NCBI RefSeq assembly: GCF_042682045.1
Contig: NZ_JBHUGS010000002.1
Span: forward strand, 992,001-1,056,000
Reading direction: 5' to 3'
Length of the DNA: 64,000 nucleotides
DNA from: Sphingomonas_R arantia
GTDB taxonomy: Bacteria > Pseudomonadota > Alphaproteobacteria > Sphingomonadales > Sphingomonadaceae
Part shown: piece after piece, positions 7,664 to 15,594 of the stretch
Layout: the number at the start of each line of letters is the position of its first letter
Position numbering within the stretch: the stretch's first letter is position 1
Made by a program: the position numbers and the translations under genes
The notes under the pieces: model-generated
Told to the model about the DNA's origin: nothing
Databases searched by the model: none
What the model saw: only the letters and a program-made list of their open reading frames with translations

Positions 7664-7897
7664 ATGAATGCCGATATGTCCATGTGGATCATCGCCGCTG
7701 TCGCCGCCCTTGCCGGCCTGGTCGTCATGACGCACGCTGCGCTGATCGGCTGGCGCGGCTGGCTCGACCTCCGCCGGCTGGAGATCGAGGGTCGCCGCGA
7801 AACCGCCGCTCCCTCTTCCGGCGCCCGCATCGAGCTCGCCGACCTGCGCGAACGGATCCGGAAGCTCGAAGCGATCGCCGCCGGGGTGGACCTTTAG
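7664..7897 (+). CDS. PspB-like small membrane/coiled-coil protein 4
   Basis: A 77-residue protein after a clear AGGAG site, last of the psp train. A transmembrane helix (residues 8-28) is followed by LIGWRGWLDLRRLEIEGRRE and a short coil ending LRERIRKLEAIAAGVDL. It is the most diverged copy: RIRKLEAIA corresponds to RIAVLERIA of the other small proteins and the EIxALR end is missing. No named family is recognised. The gap to sufE is 50 bp and no terminator is apparent there. Confidence 0.68.
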   Translation: MNADMSMWIIAAVAALAGLVVMTHAALIGWRGWLDLRRLEIEGRRETAAPSSGARIELADLRERIRKLEAIAAGVDL

Positions 7898-7947
7898 TCC
7901 GGCGACAAGCCGTGGCCCTCGCCCGCCCGACCTGTTATCCGCGCCCC

Positions 7948-8361
7948 ATGACCGCACCCGCCACCCTGTCCGAAGCGCTGGAGGAATATGATTTCCTCGA
8001 AGGCGACGACCGATACCGCATGCTGATCGACCTCGGCCGCGAACTCGCCCCGATGCCGGACGCGCTCAAGACCGACGCCACCCTCGTCCGCGGCTGCTCC
8101 GCCTCGGTCTGGGTCTACCCGACCGACCAGGACGGGCAGCTCCACTTCCTCGCGGACTCGAACGCCGCGATCACCAAGGGCATCATCGCGCTCGTCCTGC
8201 TCGCCGTCCAGGACCGCCCCGCCGCCGACATCGCCCGGACTGACATCGCCGCCGAACTCGCCCCCTTTGACCTGTCCCGCCAGCTGAGCTCGAACCGCAC
8301 CCAGGGCATCCCCAACATGATCGCCCTGATCCGCGAAACGGCGGAACGCTACGCGGGCTGA
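7948..8361 (+). CDS. sufE: Cysteine desulfuration protein SufE
   Basis: A 137-residue SufE-family protein, which accepts persulfide sulfur from SufS and passes it to the SUF Fe-S scaffold in the cytoplasm. LRGCSASVW-like context is present as LVRGCSASVWVYP, with the sulfur-accepting Cys near residue 51. FLADSNAAITKGIIALVLL and LSSNRTQGIPNMI are conserved SufE segments. The ATG at 7948 starts MTAPATLSEALEEYDFLEGD, which matches the family start. No other suf gene is nearby, so sufE is detached from its operon here. Confidence 0.94.
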   Translation: MTAPATLSEALEEYDFLEGDDRYRMLIDLGRELAPMPDALKTDATLVRGCSASVWVYPTDQDGQLHFLADSNAAITKGIIALVLLAVQDRPAADIARTDIAAELAPFDLSRQLSSNRTQGIPNMIALIRETAERYAG

Positions 8362-8372
8362 GGCGACCCGTT

Positions 8373-8450
8373 CCCCCGCGGATGCGGGGGTCCAGCTAAG
8401 TCAAACAACGCACCACCTGAGACAAACTGGATCCCCGCGTCCGCGGGGAT
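8373..8450. repeat. Paired intergenic palindromes, inverted
   Basis: Two short palindromes, 8373-8394 (CCCCCGCG-GAT-GCGGGGG core) and 8428-8450 (ATCCCCGCG-TC-CGCGGGGAT core), face each other about 33 bp apart, so the pair forms a larger imperfect inverted repeat. It lies between the convergent sufE and ferredoxin genes. The form is like REP/BIME elements and it could also end transcription from both sides. Confidence 0.7.
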
Positions 8451-8499
8451 ACGAAGAGGGTGCGAGAGCCTCCGCAAACACTCTACCCGAAGCACCGAA

Positions 8500-8566
8500 G
8501 TTCCCCGGCGAACGCCGGGGCCTAGGTGAAACCGTTACGTCTAGGCCCCGGCCTCCGCCGGGGAAC
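8500..8566. repeat. Inverted pair of GC-rich palindromes overlapping a CDS end
   Basis: Arms at 8500-8525 and 8541-8566 are near-perfect reverse complements, and each is itself palindromic (CCCCGGC...GCCGGGG). The spacer is 15 bp. The right arm contains the stop codon and the last eight codons of the minus-strand ferredoxin-like gene. Same general class as the repeat at 8373-8450 but with a different core. Confidence 0.75.
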
Positions 8567-8891
8567 GGTTCGTGGCGGATGCAGCAACCTCACCCCCAAA
8601 CCCCAACCGCTCCACAACCTCCGCAACCTCAGTCCCAGCCTCGACCAGCAACCAGTCCCCCGGCCGCCGCCCATCGACCACCACCACAGCCCGCTTCGGA
8701 CAAACCTTCAGGCAATCCACCTCGACCACGCCAACCGCAGCCTTCCGCCCCTTGCCCCCGCCCAGAGCCTTCCGCAAAAGCTTCGCCAACGACCGATCCC
8801 CATCGGCGCCGAACCCGCCATCCAGCTTGCGCGAACATTTCCGGCAGACCAGCACCGCCGCGGTCCAGTCCGCGCGCACATGGTCCTTCAT
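8541..8891 (-). CDS. Small (2Fe-2S) ferredoxin-like protein
   Basis: A 116-residue protein with CRKCSRK near residue 16 and DCLKVCPKRAVVVV near residue 60. The spaced cysteines and the hydrophobic strand after CPKRA resemble thioredoxin-fold (2Fe-2S) ferredoxins and related (2Fe-2S) ferredoxin-domain proteins. Redox partner and pathway are unknown. Its ATG overlaps the stop of the upstream J-domain gene by four bases, so the two are coupled. The last residues (NRSPAEAGA) are encoded inside a palindromic intergenic repeat, so the natural C-terminus may have been altered by that element. Confidence 0.7.
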   Translation of the reverse strand: MKDHVRADWTAAVLVCRKCSRKLDGGFGADGDRSLAKLLRKALGGGKGRKAAVGVVEVDCLKVCPKRAVVVVDGRRPGDWLLVEAGTEVAEVVERLGFGGEVAASATNRSPAEAGA

Positions 8892-9436
8892 CGCGTCGGC
8901 TTCGCCTGCGCCTGCTCACGCCGCTCGTCGGCGGCACGCAACACTTCGTACGCAGTCTGCACCGCCTGAAACCGCTCGGCGGCGGCTGGATCGTTCGGGT
9001 TCACATCCGGATGGTTCGCCTTCGCCAGCTTCCGCCAAGCCGTCTTAACCGCATCCGCCTCGACGTCCGGGTCCAGCCCCAGCACCTCCAGCGCGCGCAG
9101 TTCATCGCGCGACCGGCTGCCGTCGCCCGACCCGCCCCAGCCATAATGCGACGCCTCGGCATAACCCGACGCCGTGCCACGTTCCGCCTTCTCGCGTGCC
9201 GCCGCTTCCTCCGCCGACAATCCTTCGAAATAATTCCAGCCGCGGTTGTATTCGCCGGCATGTTCCTCGCAGAAATACCAGCGTTCCGGGCTGTTCGGGG
9301 ACTTCGGCGCAGGTCGATCGCCGGGGCGCGTACAGCCGTCGCGGTCGCACATCCGGACCTGCGTGGCCCCGCGCTCTCCGCCATAGCTGCGCCAGCGGGG
9401 AAAGCCCCAGTCGTTCGATCGAGACGTTCCTGCCAT
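8888..9436 (-). CDS. J-domain (DnaJ-like) protein
   Basis: A 182-residue protein. The C-terminal third is a J domain with LEVLGLDPDVEADAVKTAW, the HPD motif in ANHPDVNP and FQAVQTAYEVLRA, which stimulates DnaK ATPase. The N-terminal part has CDRDGCTRPG and YFCEEHAGEYNRGWNYFEGL, whose Cys and His residues could bind a metal. It has no G/F or DnaJ zinc-finger region, so it is a specialised co-chaperone rather than DnaJ. This architecture is common in alphaproteobacteria. Overlap with the ferredoxin-like gene suggests a joint, perhaps Fe-S-related, task, which is inference. Confidence 0.88.
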   Translation of the reverse strand: MAGTSRSNDWGFPRWRSYGGERGATQVRMCDRDGCTRPGDRPAPKSPNSPERWYFCEEHAGEYNRGWNYFEGLSAEEAAAREKAERGTASGYAEASHYGWGGSGDGSRSRDELRALEVLGLDPDVEADAVKTAWRKLAKANHPDVNPNDPAAAERFQAVQTAYEVLRAADERREQAQAKPTR

Positions 9437-9489
9437 GCCGCTAACCTAGGGCTGCACGGCCGCCGCCACCATGGCCGGGCCGGAATAAA

Positions 9490-9862
9490 GTGCCAGAGGG
9501 CCTGTAAGCCGGGTTCTGTCCACCACCGCCCGAAGGCGACGGATGGGCGACCATTCCTCTAGGACCACGGTTGCCCGCGGCCTCCAGCGACCAACCCGGA
9601 CGACGGGGCGAAGCAGCCCATATGCCGTCCCTATTCGGTCTTGCTCCCGGTGGGGTTTGCCGTGCCGTTCCGGTTACCCGGTCCGCGGTGCGCTCTTACC
9701 GCACCGTTTCGCCCTGACCCGGCCGAAGCGCGGGCGGTCTGTTTTCTGTGGCACTGTCCCTAAGATCGCTCTCGCCGGGCGTTACCCGGCACCGTTGCTC
9801 CTTGGAGCCCGGACTTTCCTCCCGTGCACGGATGCACCGGCGGCCGCCCGGCCCTCTGACGC
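9490..9862 (-). ncRNA. rnpB: RNase P RNA, bacterial class A
   Basis: Read on the minus strand, the 5' region contains GAGGAAAGTCCGGGCTCC (complement of 9805-9822), the universal RNase P RNA signature. The 3' region contains CAGAACCCGGCTTACAGG (complement of 9501-9518). The terminal segments GTCAGAGGGCC and GGCCCTCTGGC pair as helix P1. Length near 370 is typical. It matures the 5' ends of tRNAs. Ends are estimated from helix P1 and may be off by a few bases. No protein-coding gene is supported in this interval. Confidence 0.96.
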
Positions 9863-9867
9863 GGCCG

Positions 9868-10563
9868 CTATTGCGGCAACGCCGCGCCCGTGTCCAGCAG
9901 CAGCGCCAGCAGGATCGCGCGGCATTCCCCGTCCGCCACCCCGTCCACCGTCTCCGGCCGGAACCGCCGCTGGAACGCGCGCACCGCCGCCGGCCCGTCC
10001 GCCACGTCGTAGCCAAACCGTTCCAGCGCGACCAGAAACCCGCCCGGCGTCCAGTGCGGATCACGAAACGCCAGCTTCGGCCGCGCCACCGCCAGCCGGT
10101 GCCGTTCGAGCCGCCGCCAGTCGAACAACTCGCCCGGGTCCTCCTTGCGCGCCGGCGCGATATCGGAATGACCCACCACGTTCACGGGCGCGATCCCGTG
10201 CCGCGCGACGATCTCGGCGACCAGCGGCACCAGCCTGTCCATCTGCGCCGCCGGAAACGGGCGATAGCCAAACTCATGCCCCGGATTGACGATCTCGATC
10301 CCGATGCTAATCGCGTTGACGTCGACCGCCCCGCGCCAGAACGAGCGCCCCGCATGCCAGGCCCGATCCGCCTCGTCGACCAGTTGGTACAGCGTCCCGT
10401 CCTCGTCGAGCACATAATGGGCGGACACCTTCGCCTCCGGGTCGCAGAGCCGCGCGATCGCCGACTCAGCATCCCTCATGCCGGTATAGTGCAGCACCAG
10501 CATCGACACGTCCGCATCCCGCGCATCGAAATTGGGCGACGGGCGGCGGATCGGGTCTGGCAT
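9868..10563 (-). CDS. N-acetylmuramoyl-L-alanine amidase, AmpD type
   Basis: A 231-residue Amidase_2-family zinc amidase. Zinc ligands are in LVLHYTGM (His near residue 27), VGHSDIAPARKEDPG (His and Asp) and the YHI-equivalent SAHYVLDEDG. AWHAGRSFWRG and ISIGIEIVNPG are typical. A C-terminal peptidoglycan-binding-like domain (AVRAFQRRFRPETVDGVADG) follows. It lacks a signal peptide, so it resembles cytoplasmic AmpD/AmiD-type enzymes that cleave anhydro-muropeptides in recycling. ATG 10563 is used; a TTG five codons upstream is less likely. It lies just beyond rnpB on the same strand. Confidence 0.88.
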   Translation of the reverse strand: MPDPIRRPSPNFDARDADVSMLVLHYTGMRDAESAIARLCDPEAKVSAHYVLDEDGTLYQLVDEADRAWHAGRSFWRGAVDVNAISIGIEIVNPGHEFGYRPFPAAQMDRLVPLVAEIVARHGIAPVNVVGHSDIAPARKEDPGELFDWRRLERHRLAVARPKLAFRDPHWTPGGFLVALERFGYDVADGPAAVRAFQRRFRPETVDGVADGECRAILLALLLDTGAALPQ

Positions 10564-10622
10564 GGCATCGTCTCGCAATCACGGCGTCGGGTGCCCCTAG
10601 CATCCCGCCGCGCGCCGCGCCG

Positions 10623-11435
10623 TCAACCCTGCGACGCAGGAACCGGCCGCTGGAACCCATCGTCGGCCACGAACGCGGCGGACCCGGCCAGCGTCTCGCC
10701 CGCACCCAGCATAACGAACCCGTCCGGCGCGATCGCCCGGGCCAGCCGCTGCACCGCCCGCCGCCGCACGTCTCCGGCGAAACGGCTCAGCACATTGCGG
10801 CACAGGATGATGTCGAACGTCCCCGGCAGCGGCGCCGTGTCGAGCAGGCTGAGCGTGTGGAACCTGACGCTGTCCCGCAACGCCGCCCGCACCCGCCACC
10901 TATCCCCGTCACGCACGAACCACGCCGTCGCCCGCTGCGGTGACAAGCCGCGGCCGACCTCGAACTCGGAATACCGCCCCGCCCGCGCCTGCTCGATCGC
11001 CCCGCGCGACACGTCGGTCGCGACGATATCGACCTGCCAGCCGTCCAGCCCGGCATTCTCCGCCAGCGCTATCGCGACCGAATAGGCCTCCTGCCCCGTC
11101 GAACAGCCCGCGGACCAGATGCGCAGCGCGCGGTCCGGCCGCGCCGCCATCACCCGCGGCACCACATTATCGCTCAGTTGGCCAAAGCAGTCCGGATCGC
11201 GAAAGAAACTCGTCTCGCCGTTCAGCAGCGCTTCGATCACCGCGTCGGACAACGCCGGATCGCGACCGCCCGCCACCGCCGCCGCCACCGCATCCGCACT
11301 GCCGAACCCGTGCGCGCGGACCAACGTGTCGAGCGCAACCTCCAGCCGTCCCTGCTCCGCGGGCGGCAGCAACTGCCCCGTCCGCTGTTCCAAAATGCCC
11401 GCGAACATCCGTGCGCTGGCTGGACTTATCTCCAT
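10623..11435 (-). CDS. cheR: CheR-type protein-glutamate methyltransferase
   Basis: A 270-residue SAM-dependent methyltransferase that methylates chemoreceptor glutamates. The N-terminal helical CheR domain carries LLNGETSFFRDPDCF, and the Rossmann domain carries IWSAGCSTGQEAYS, IVATDVSRGAIEQA and FDIILCRNVL, all CheR signatures. No CheB or chemoreceptor gene is in the window, so this is an isolated copy and its partner is unknown. A GAGGAAGGGA ribosome site precedes ATG 11435. The downstream gene is the amidase, 59 bp away. Confidence 0.9.
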   Translation of the reverse strand: MEISPASARMFAGILEQRTGQLLPPAEQGRLEVALDTLVRAHGFGSADAVAAAVAGGRDPALSDAVIEALLNGETSFFRDPDCFGQLSDNVVPRVMAARPDRALRIWSAGCSTGQEAYSVAIALAENAGLDGWQVDIVATDVSRGAIEQARAGRYSEFEVGRGLSPQRATAWFVRDGDRWRVRAALRDSVRFHTLSLLDTAPLPGTFDIILCRNVLSRFAGDVRRRAVQRLARAIAPDGFVMLGAGETLAGSAAFVADDGFQRPVPASQG

Positions 11436-11565
11436 GAGGCGATCCCTTCCTCGAATCTCTCTCAGGCTTGGCAGCGTCCGGTTAAGGTCGCGTTAGCCCG
11501 CAAAGGAACCGCGGCGTCATCCGCGAATTGAGTCGCCACTGGAACGAGATAGGGGGAACGGGACG

Positions 11566-12468
11566 ATGGCCGCACGCGCCTATTGGCAGGGTCAGATCAG
11601 GCTCGCACTCGTCTCGATCCCGGTCGAGATCTTCTCCGCTACGAAAAGCGGCGCGACCGTCGCGTTCCACCAGATCCACGAACCGTCGGGCAAGCGGATC
11701 AAGTACGAGAAAGTCGTGCCCGGCATCGGCCCGGTCGACACCGACGAGATCCTCAAGGGCTTCGAGTATAAGAAGGGCGAATATGTCCTGCTCGACGAGG
11801 AGGAGATCGAGGGCGTCAAGCTCGAGTCCAAGAAGACGCTCGAACTGACCCAGTTCGTCGACGCGCACGAGATCGACGCGATCTATTTCGACAAACCCTA
11901 TTATGTCGTCCCCGCCGACGACCTCGCGGAGGAAGCCTTCATCGTGCTGCGCGAGGCGTTGCGCGCCCGCAAGAAGGTCGGCCTCGGTCAGCTCGCGATG
12001 CGCGGCCGCGAATATGTCATCAGCCTGAAGCCCTGCGGTCGCGGCCTAGTGCTCGAAACGCTGCGCTACACGGACGAAGTGAACAAGGCCGCCTCCTACT
12101 TCCGCGACATCGACGATGCCAAGCCCGACGCCGACCTGCTCGACCTCGCCACCACGCTGATCGACAAGAAGACGGCACCGTTCGACGCGACCGAGTTCCA
12201 CAACCGCTATGTCGATGCGCTCCGCGACCTGATCGAGCGAAAGAAGGAGAGCAAGGAGACCCGCATCGTCGAGGAGCCCGAGGACGCCGCGGCGCCCAAG
12301 GGCAGCAACGTCGTCGATCTCATGGCCGCACTGAAGAAGTCGCTCGACCGCAGCGGTGGCAGCGCGAAGCCCGCCGCCAAGAAGGCCCCCGCGAAGAAGG
12401 CCGCGGCAAAGGACGATGCGGACGACGAAAAGCCGGCGCGCAAGGCGCCCGCCCGCAAACGCGCCTGA
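11566..12468 (+). CDS. ku: Non-homologous end-joining protein Ku
   Basis: A 300-residue bacterial Ku that binds double-strand DNA ends as a homodimer and recruits LigD. It begins AARAYWQGQIRLALVSIPVE, the typical Ku N-terminus, and holds the core beta-barrel to about residue 250. The last 45 residues are Lys/Ala/Pro-rich (AKKAPAKKAAAK), a basic tail seen in many Ku proteins that modulates DNA binding. ligD starts one base after the Ku stop, forming a two-gene end-joining operon. Confidence 0.96.
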   Translation: MAARAYWQGQIRLALVSIPVEIFSATKSGATVAFHQIHEPSGKRIKYEKVVPGIGPVDTDEILKGFEYKKGEYVLLDEEEIEGVKLESKKTLELTQFVDAHEIDAIYFDKPYYVVPADDLAEEAFIVLREALRARKKVGLGQLAMRGREYVISLKPCGRGLVLETLRYTDEVNKAASYFRDIDDAKPDADLLDLATTLIDKKTAPFDATEFHNRYVDALRDLIERKKESKETRIVEEPEDAAAPKGSNVVDLMAALKKSLDRSGGSAKPAAKKAPAKKAAAKDDADDEKPARKAPARKRA

Positions 12469-12469
12469 T

Positions 12470-14968
12470 ATGGCCGCCAAGCCCGATCCGCTGACGTCCT
12501 ACAACGCGAAGCGCGACTTCGCGAAGACGCAGGAACCCAAGGGCAAGGTCGCCCGGTCGAAGGCCGACCAAGATCGGACCTTCATGGTCCAGAAACACGA
12601 CGCGACCCGGCTGCACTTCGACTTCCGCCTCGAACTCGACGGCGTCCTGAAAAGCTGGGCGGTCACTCGCGGCCCCAGCCTCGACCCCGCCGACAAGCGG
12701 CTCGCCGTCCGGACCGAGGACCACCCGATGTCCTACGCCACGTTCGAGGGCACGATCCCGGCCGGCGAATATGGCGGCGGCACCGTCATGCTGTGGGACC
12801 GCGGCACCTGGGCGTCGATCCCCGGCAAGGACCCGTCCAAGACGATCGAGGAGGGCCACCTCCACTTCACCCTCGCCGGCGAACGCATGCAGGGCGAATG
12901 GCTGCTCGTCCGCATGAAGCCCCGCGGGCGCGAAACGCGCGAGAACTGGCTGCTCCGCAAGGTCGAGGACGCCGCCGCCGATCCCGCCCGTGATCTCGTC
13001 GCCACCGAACTCACCAGCGTCGACACCGGCCGCACCATGGCCGAGATCGCGGCAAAGGCCGGCGCCCCCGTCGTCGAACCCACGAAGAAGCCCGCCGCCA
13101 AACCCGCCAAGGCAAAACGCAAACCCGCCGCGACCAAACCGTCCGGCCCCCCACCCGCCTTCCGCCCCGTCCAGCTCGCCACGCTGGTCGATGCGATCCC
13201 GGCCGGCAAAGGCTGGCTGCACGAAGTCAAATATGACGGCTACCGCGCGCTGATTGCGGTCGGCGACGGGCAGGCCAAGGCGTTCACCCGCACCGGGCTC
13301 GACTGGTCGGATCGCTTCACCACCATTGTCACCGCCGCCGCCAAGCTGCCCGGCACCGCGCTGATCGACGGCGAGATCGTCGTGCTCGACAAGGACGGCA
13401 AACCCAGTTTCCAGGCGCTCCAGGCCGCGTTGAAGGACGGCGGAGCAACGCTCTCCTTCTTCGCTTTCGACCTGCTCGAACGCGACGGCCGCGTCCTCAC
13501 CGGCGAGTCCAACCTCGACCGCAAGACCGCGCTCGCTGACCTGCTCGACGGGATCGAACCGCCGATCCACTATGCCGATCACATGCTGACCGGGGGCGAG
13601 GCGCTGTTCGGGAGCCTCTGCAGCGCGGGATACGAAGGCGTCATCTCCAAACGCGCCGACGCCCCCTATCGCGGCGCGCGGTCGCAGGCGTGGCTCAAGA
13701 TCAAATGCACGCAGCGCCAGGAATTCGTGATCGTCGGCTGGCTGCCCAGCGACAAGACGCGCGGGTTCAAATCGCTCCTGCTCGGCGTCCACGGCGGGGA
13801 CGGATTACGCTACGCGGGCAAGGTCGGCACGGGTTTCGACACCGCCGGCATGGCGGCGCTGCTGGCGCAACTCGCCCCGCTCGAACGCAAGACCGCCACG
13901 GTCGACGCCCCCAAGGCGGCCGTCCGCGGCGCGCACTGGGTCACGCCGAAACTGGTCGCCGAGGTCGCATTCGCCGAAGTCACCGGCGACGGCGTCCTGC
14001 GCCACTCCAGCTTCATCGGCCTCCGCGAGGACAAGGCCGCCGCTGATGTGGTCGAGGAGGCTCCGCAACCGCTGAAGCCCGTGAAACCCGCCGCGGACGA
14101 CAAGCCGGCCGGAATCACGCTCACCAACGCCGACCGCGTCATCTTCCCCGAATCGAACATCACCAAGGGTCAGCTCGCGGCCTATTACGCCGCTCTCGCC
14201 GACCCCATGCTTGCCTTCACCGCCCGCCGCCCGGTCAGCCTCGTCCGCTGTCCGCAGGGCCGTGCGAAACACTGCTTCTTCCAGAAACACGACGCCGGCA
14301 CGTTCGGCGACCATGTCCGCCACGTCCCGATCCCGGAGAAGGACGGCGGCACCGAGGACTATCTCTACGTCGAAGACGCCGCCGGCCTCGTCGCCTGCGT
14401 TCAGATGGGCGCGATCGAGTTCCACGGCTGGGGCTCGCCCGTCGACTCGCTGGAAGCTCCCGACCGGCTGGTGTTCGATCTGGACCCCGACGAAGGGCTC
14501 GACTTTGCGGACGTCCGCGCGGCGGCCCTCACGGTGCGCGACACGCTCGCCGACCTGGGCCTCGCGACTTGGCCGCTGCTGTCCGGCGGCAAGGGCATCC
14601 ACGTCGTCGCCCCACTCGATGCGTCCGTCGAATGGCCCGCGGTCAAGGACTTCGCCGACCGGTTGGCCCGCGCGCTGGCGCAGGCCCATCCCAAACGCTT
14701 CACCGCAAACATGAAGAAGTCCGAACGCACCGGCCGGATCTTTCTCGACTGGCTCCGCAACCAGCGCGGCGCCACCGCGATCCTGCCCTACGCCGTCCGT
14801 GCCCGCCCGAACGCTCCGGTCGCCGCGCCCATCACCTGGGACGAACTCGACACGATCGAAACCGCAGCAAAGTACACGATCGCGGATGCCGACACATTGT
14901 TGGAACGGGCGGCCTCACCCGCGCTGGCAAACTGGTGCGTCGCGGATCAGGCTTTGCCCGACGCCTGA
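12470..14968 (+). CDS. ligD: Multifunctional DNA ligase D
   Basis: An 832-residue ATP-dependent ligase in the order phosphoesterase, ligase, polymerase. The phosphoesterase domain (about residues 1-180) shows QKHDATRLHFDFRLELDG and GTIPAGEYGGG. The ligase domain (about 225-510) has EVKYDGYRA with the adenylated Lys. The primase-polymerase domain (about 545-830) has LVFDLDPDEGLDFADVR with catalytic aspartates and SGGKGIHV. The order matches Pseudomonas LigD. A Lys/Pro/Ala-rich linker near residue 205 resembles the Ku tail. ATG 12470 is selected because the upstream frame overlaps Ku coding sequence. Confidence 0.96.
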   Translation: MAAKPDPLTSYNAKRDFAKTQEPKGKVARSKADQDRTFMVQKHDATRLHFDFRLELDGVLKSWAVTRGPSLDPADKRLAVRTEDHPMSYATFEGTIPAGEYGGGTVMLWDRGTWASIPGKDPSKTIEEGHLHFTLAGERMQGEWLLVRMKPRGRETRENWLLRKVEDAAADPARDLVATELTSVDTGRTMAEIAAKAGAPVVEPTKKPAAKPAKAKRKPAATKPSGPPPAFRPVQLATLVDAIPAGKGWLHEVKYDGYRALIAVGDGQAKAFTRTGLDWSDRFTTIVTAAAKLPGTALIDGEIVVLDKDGKPSFQALQAALKDGGATLSFFAFDLLERDGRVLTGESNLDRKTALADLLDGIEPPIHYADHMLTGGEALFGSLCSAGYEGVISKRADAPYRGARSQAWLKIKCTQRQEFVIVGWLPSDKTRGFKSLLLGVHGGDGLRYAGKVGTGFDTAGMAALLAQLAPLERKTATVDAPKAAVRGAHWVTPKLVAEVAFAEVTGDGVLRHSSFIGLREDKAAADVVEEAPQPLKPVKPAADDKPAGITLTNADRVIFPESNITKGQLAAYYAALADPMLAFTARRPVSLVRCPQGRAKHCFFQKHDAGTFGDHVRHVPIPEKDGGTEDYLYVEDAAGLVACVQMGAIEFHGWGSPVDSLEAPDRLVFDLDPDEGLDFADVRAAALTVRDTLADLGLATWPLLSGGKGIHVVAPLDASVEWPAVKDFADRLARALAQAHPKRFTANMKKSERTGRIFLDWLRNQRGATAILPYAVRARPNAPVAAPITWDELDTIETAAKYTIADADTLLERAASPALANWCVADQALPDA

Positions 14969-14972
14969 CGGT

Positions 14973-15197
14973 TCAGTCCAGCGCCAGTTCCGACCCCTCG
15001 CGCCCGAACGTCCGCTGCAGGAACGCTGCAATATCGCCGCCGGCCGCCGCGCGAACCTCGGCCGCCGGGATGCCGTTCTGCCGCGCGTCCGCTTCCCACT
15101 GTTCCGCCAGCATCGCGGCGTCGGCATCGGTCAGCGGCGGATGGTGATCCTGCTGCGTCGTCCAGACATCCAGAAATTCTTTTGCTGCGCCCGACAT
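14973..15197 (-). CDS. Small hypothetical acidic protein
   Basis: A 74-residue soluble protein (MSGAAKEFLDVWTTQQDHHP...) with two short helical stretches, rich in Ala, Asp and Glu, with no signal peptide or cysteine. It ends 4 bp from the convergent ligD stop. ATG 15197 follows a GGGGGG run; a GTG one codon earlier is equally possible. No family is recognised. The next minus-strand gene upstream is a small membrane protein, 19 bp away, so the two probably form one transcript. Confidence 0.55.
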   Translation of the reverse strand: MSGAAKEFLDVWTTQQDHHPPLTDADAAMLAEQWEADARQNGIPAAEVRAAAGGDIAAFLQRTFGREGSELALD

Positions 15198-15216
15198 CAC
15201 GTCCCCCCGTTACCCA

Positions 15217-15357
15217 TCAACCCAGTTCGTCTTCGTCCGAACGCTGGTCCTTCTCGACACTTCGGGCCGCCAGCACCGATCGAATCGCCCACAAGGCGAT
15301 GAGCACGAGCGGTACGACGATCACGACGTAACCGAGTATCGGGGTGGAGCCTGTCAT
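15217..15357 (-). CDS. Single-pass membrane micro-protein
   Basis: A 46-residue ORF starting MTGSTPILGYVVIVVPLVLI. Residues 7-28 form one transmembrane helix, followed by RSVLAARSVEKDQRSDEDELG, an acidic cytoplasmic tail. An in-frame ATG three codons upstream (15366) is an alternative, but AAGGGG lies right against it and about 10 bases before 15357. No family is recognised. Coding status rests on the clean membrane topology and on its position directly upstream of the 74-residue gene. Confidence 0.5.
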   Translation of the reverse strand: MTGSTPILGYVVIVVPLVLIALWAIRSVLAARSVEKDQRSDEDELG

Positions 15358-15506
15358 TTCAATCATGCCCCTTCAACCCCCCATCCACCCGCATGTTTCC
15401 CTGCTCGCGACTTGTCGGAGCAATTAGTCGCGGGATGAGCGATCGACGCCCTGCCCCAACGTTTCGCTTGCGCCGCAAAGGCAGGTGCGCCTAGGGGAAC
15501 GGCAGT

Positions 15507-15585
<79 letters not shown>

Positions 15586-15594
15586 ATGATCCGA

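Noticed and set aside
9543..10289. ORFs overlapping the RNase P RNA
   Set aside because: The region is a structured RNA on the opposite strand; the frames are low-complexity and lack ribosome sites.
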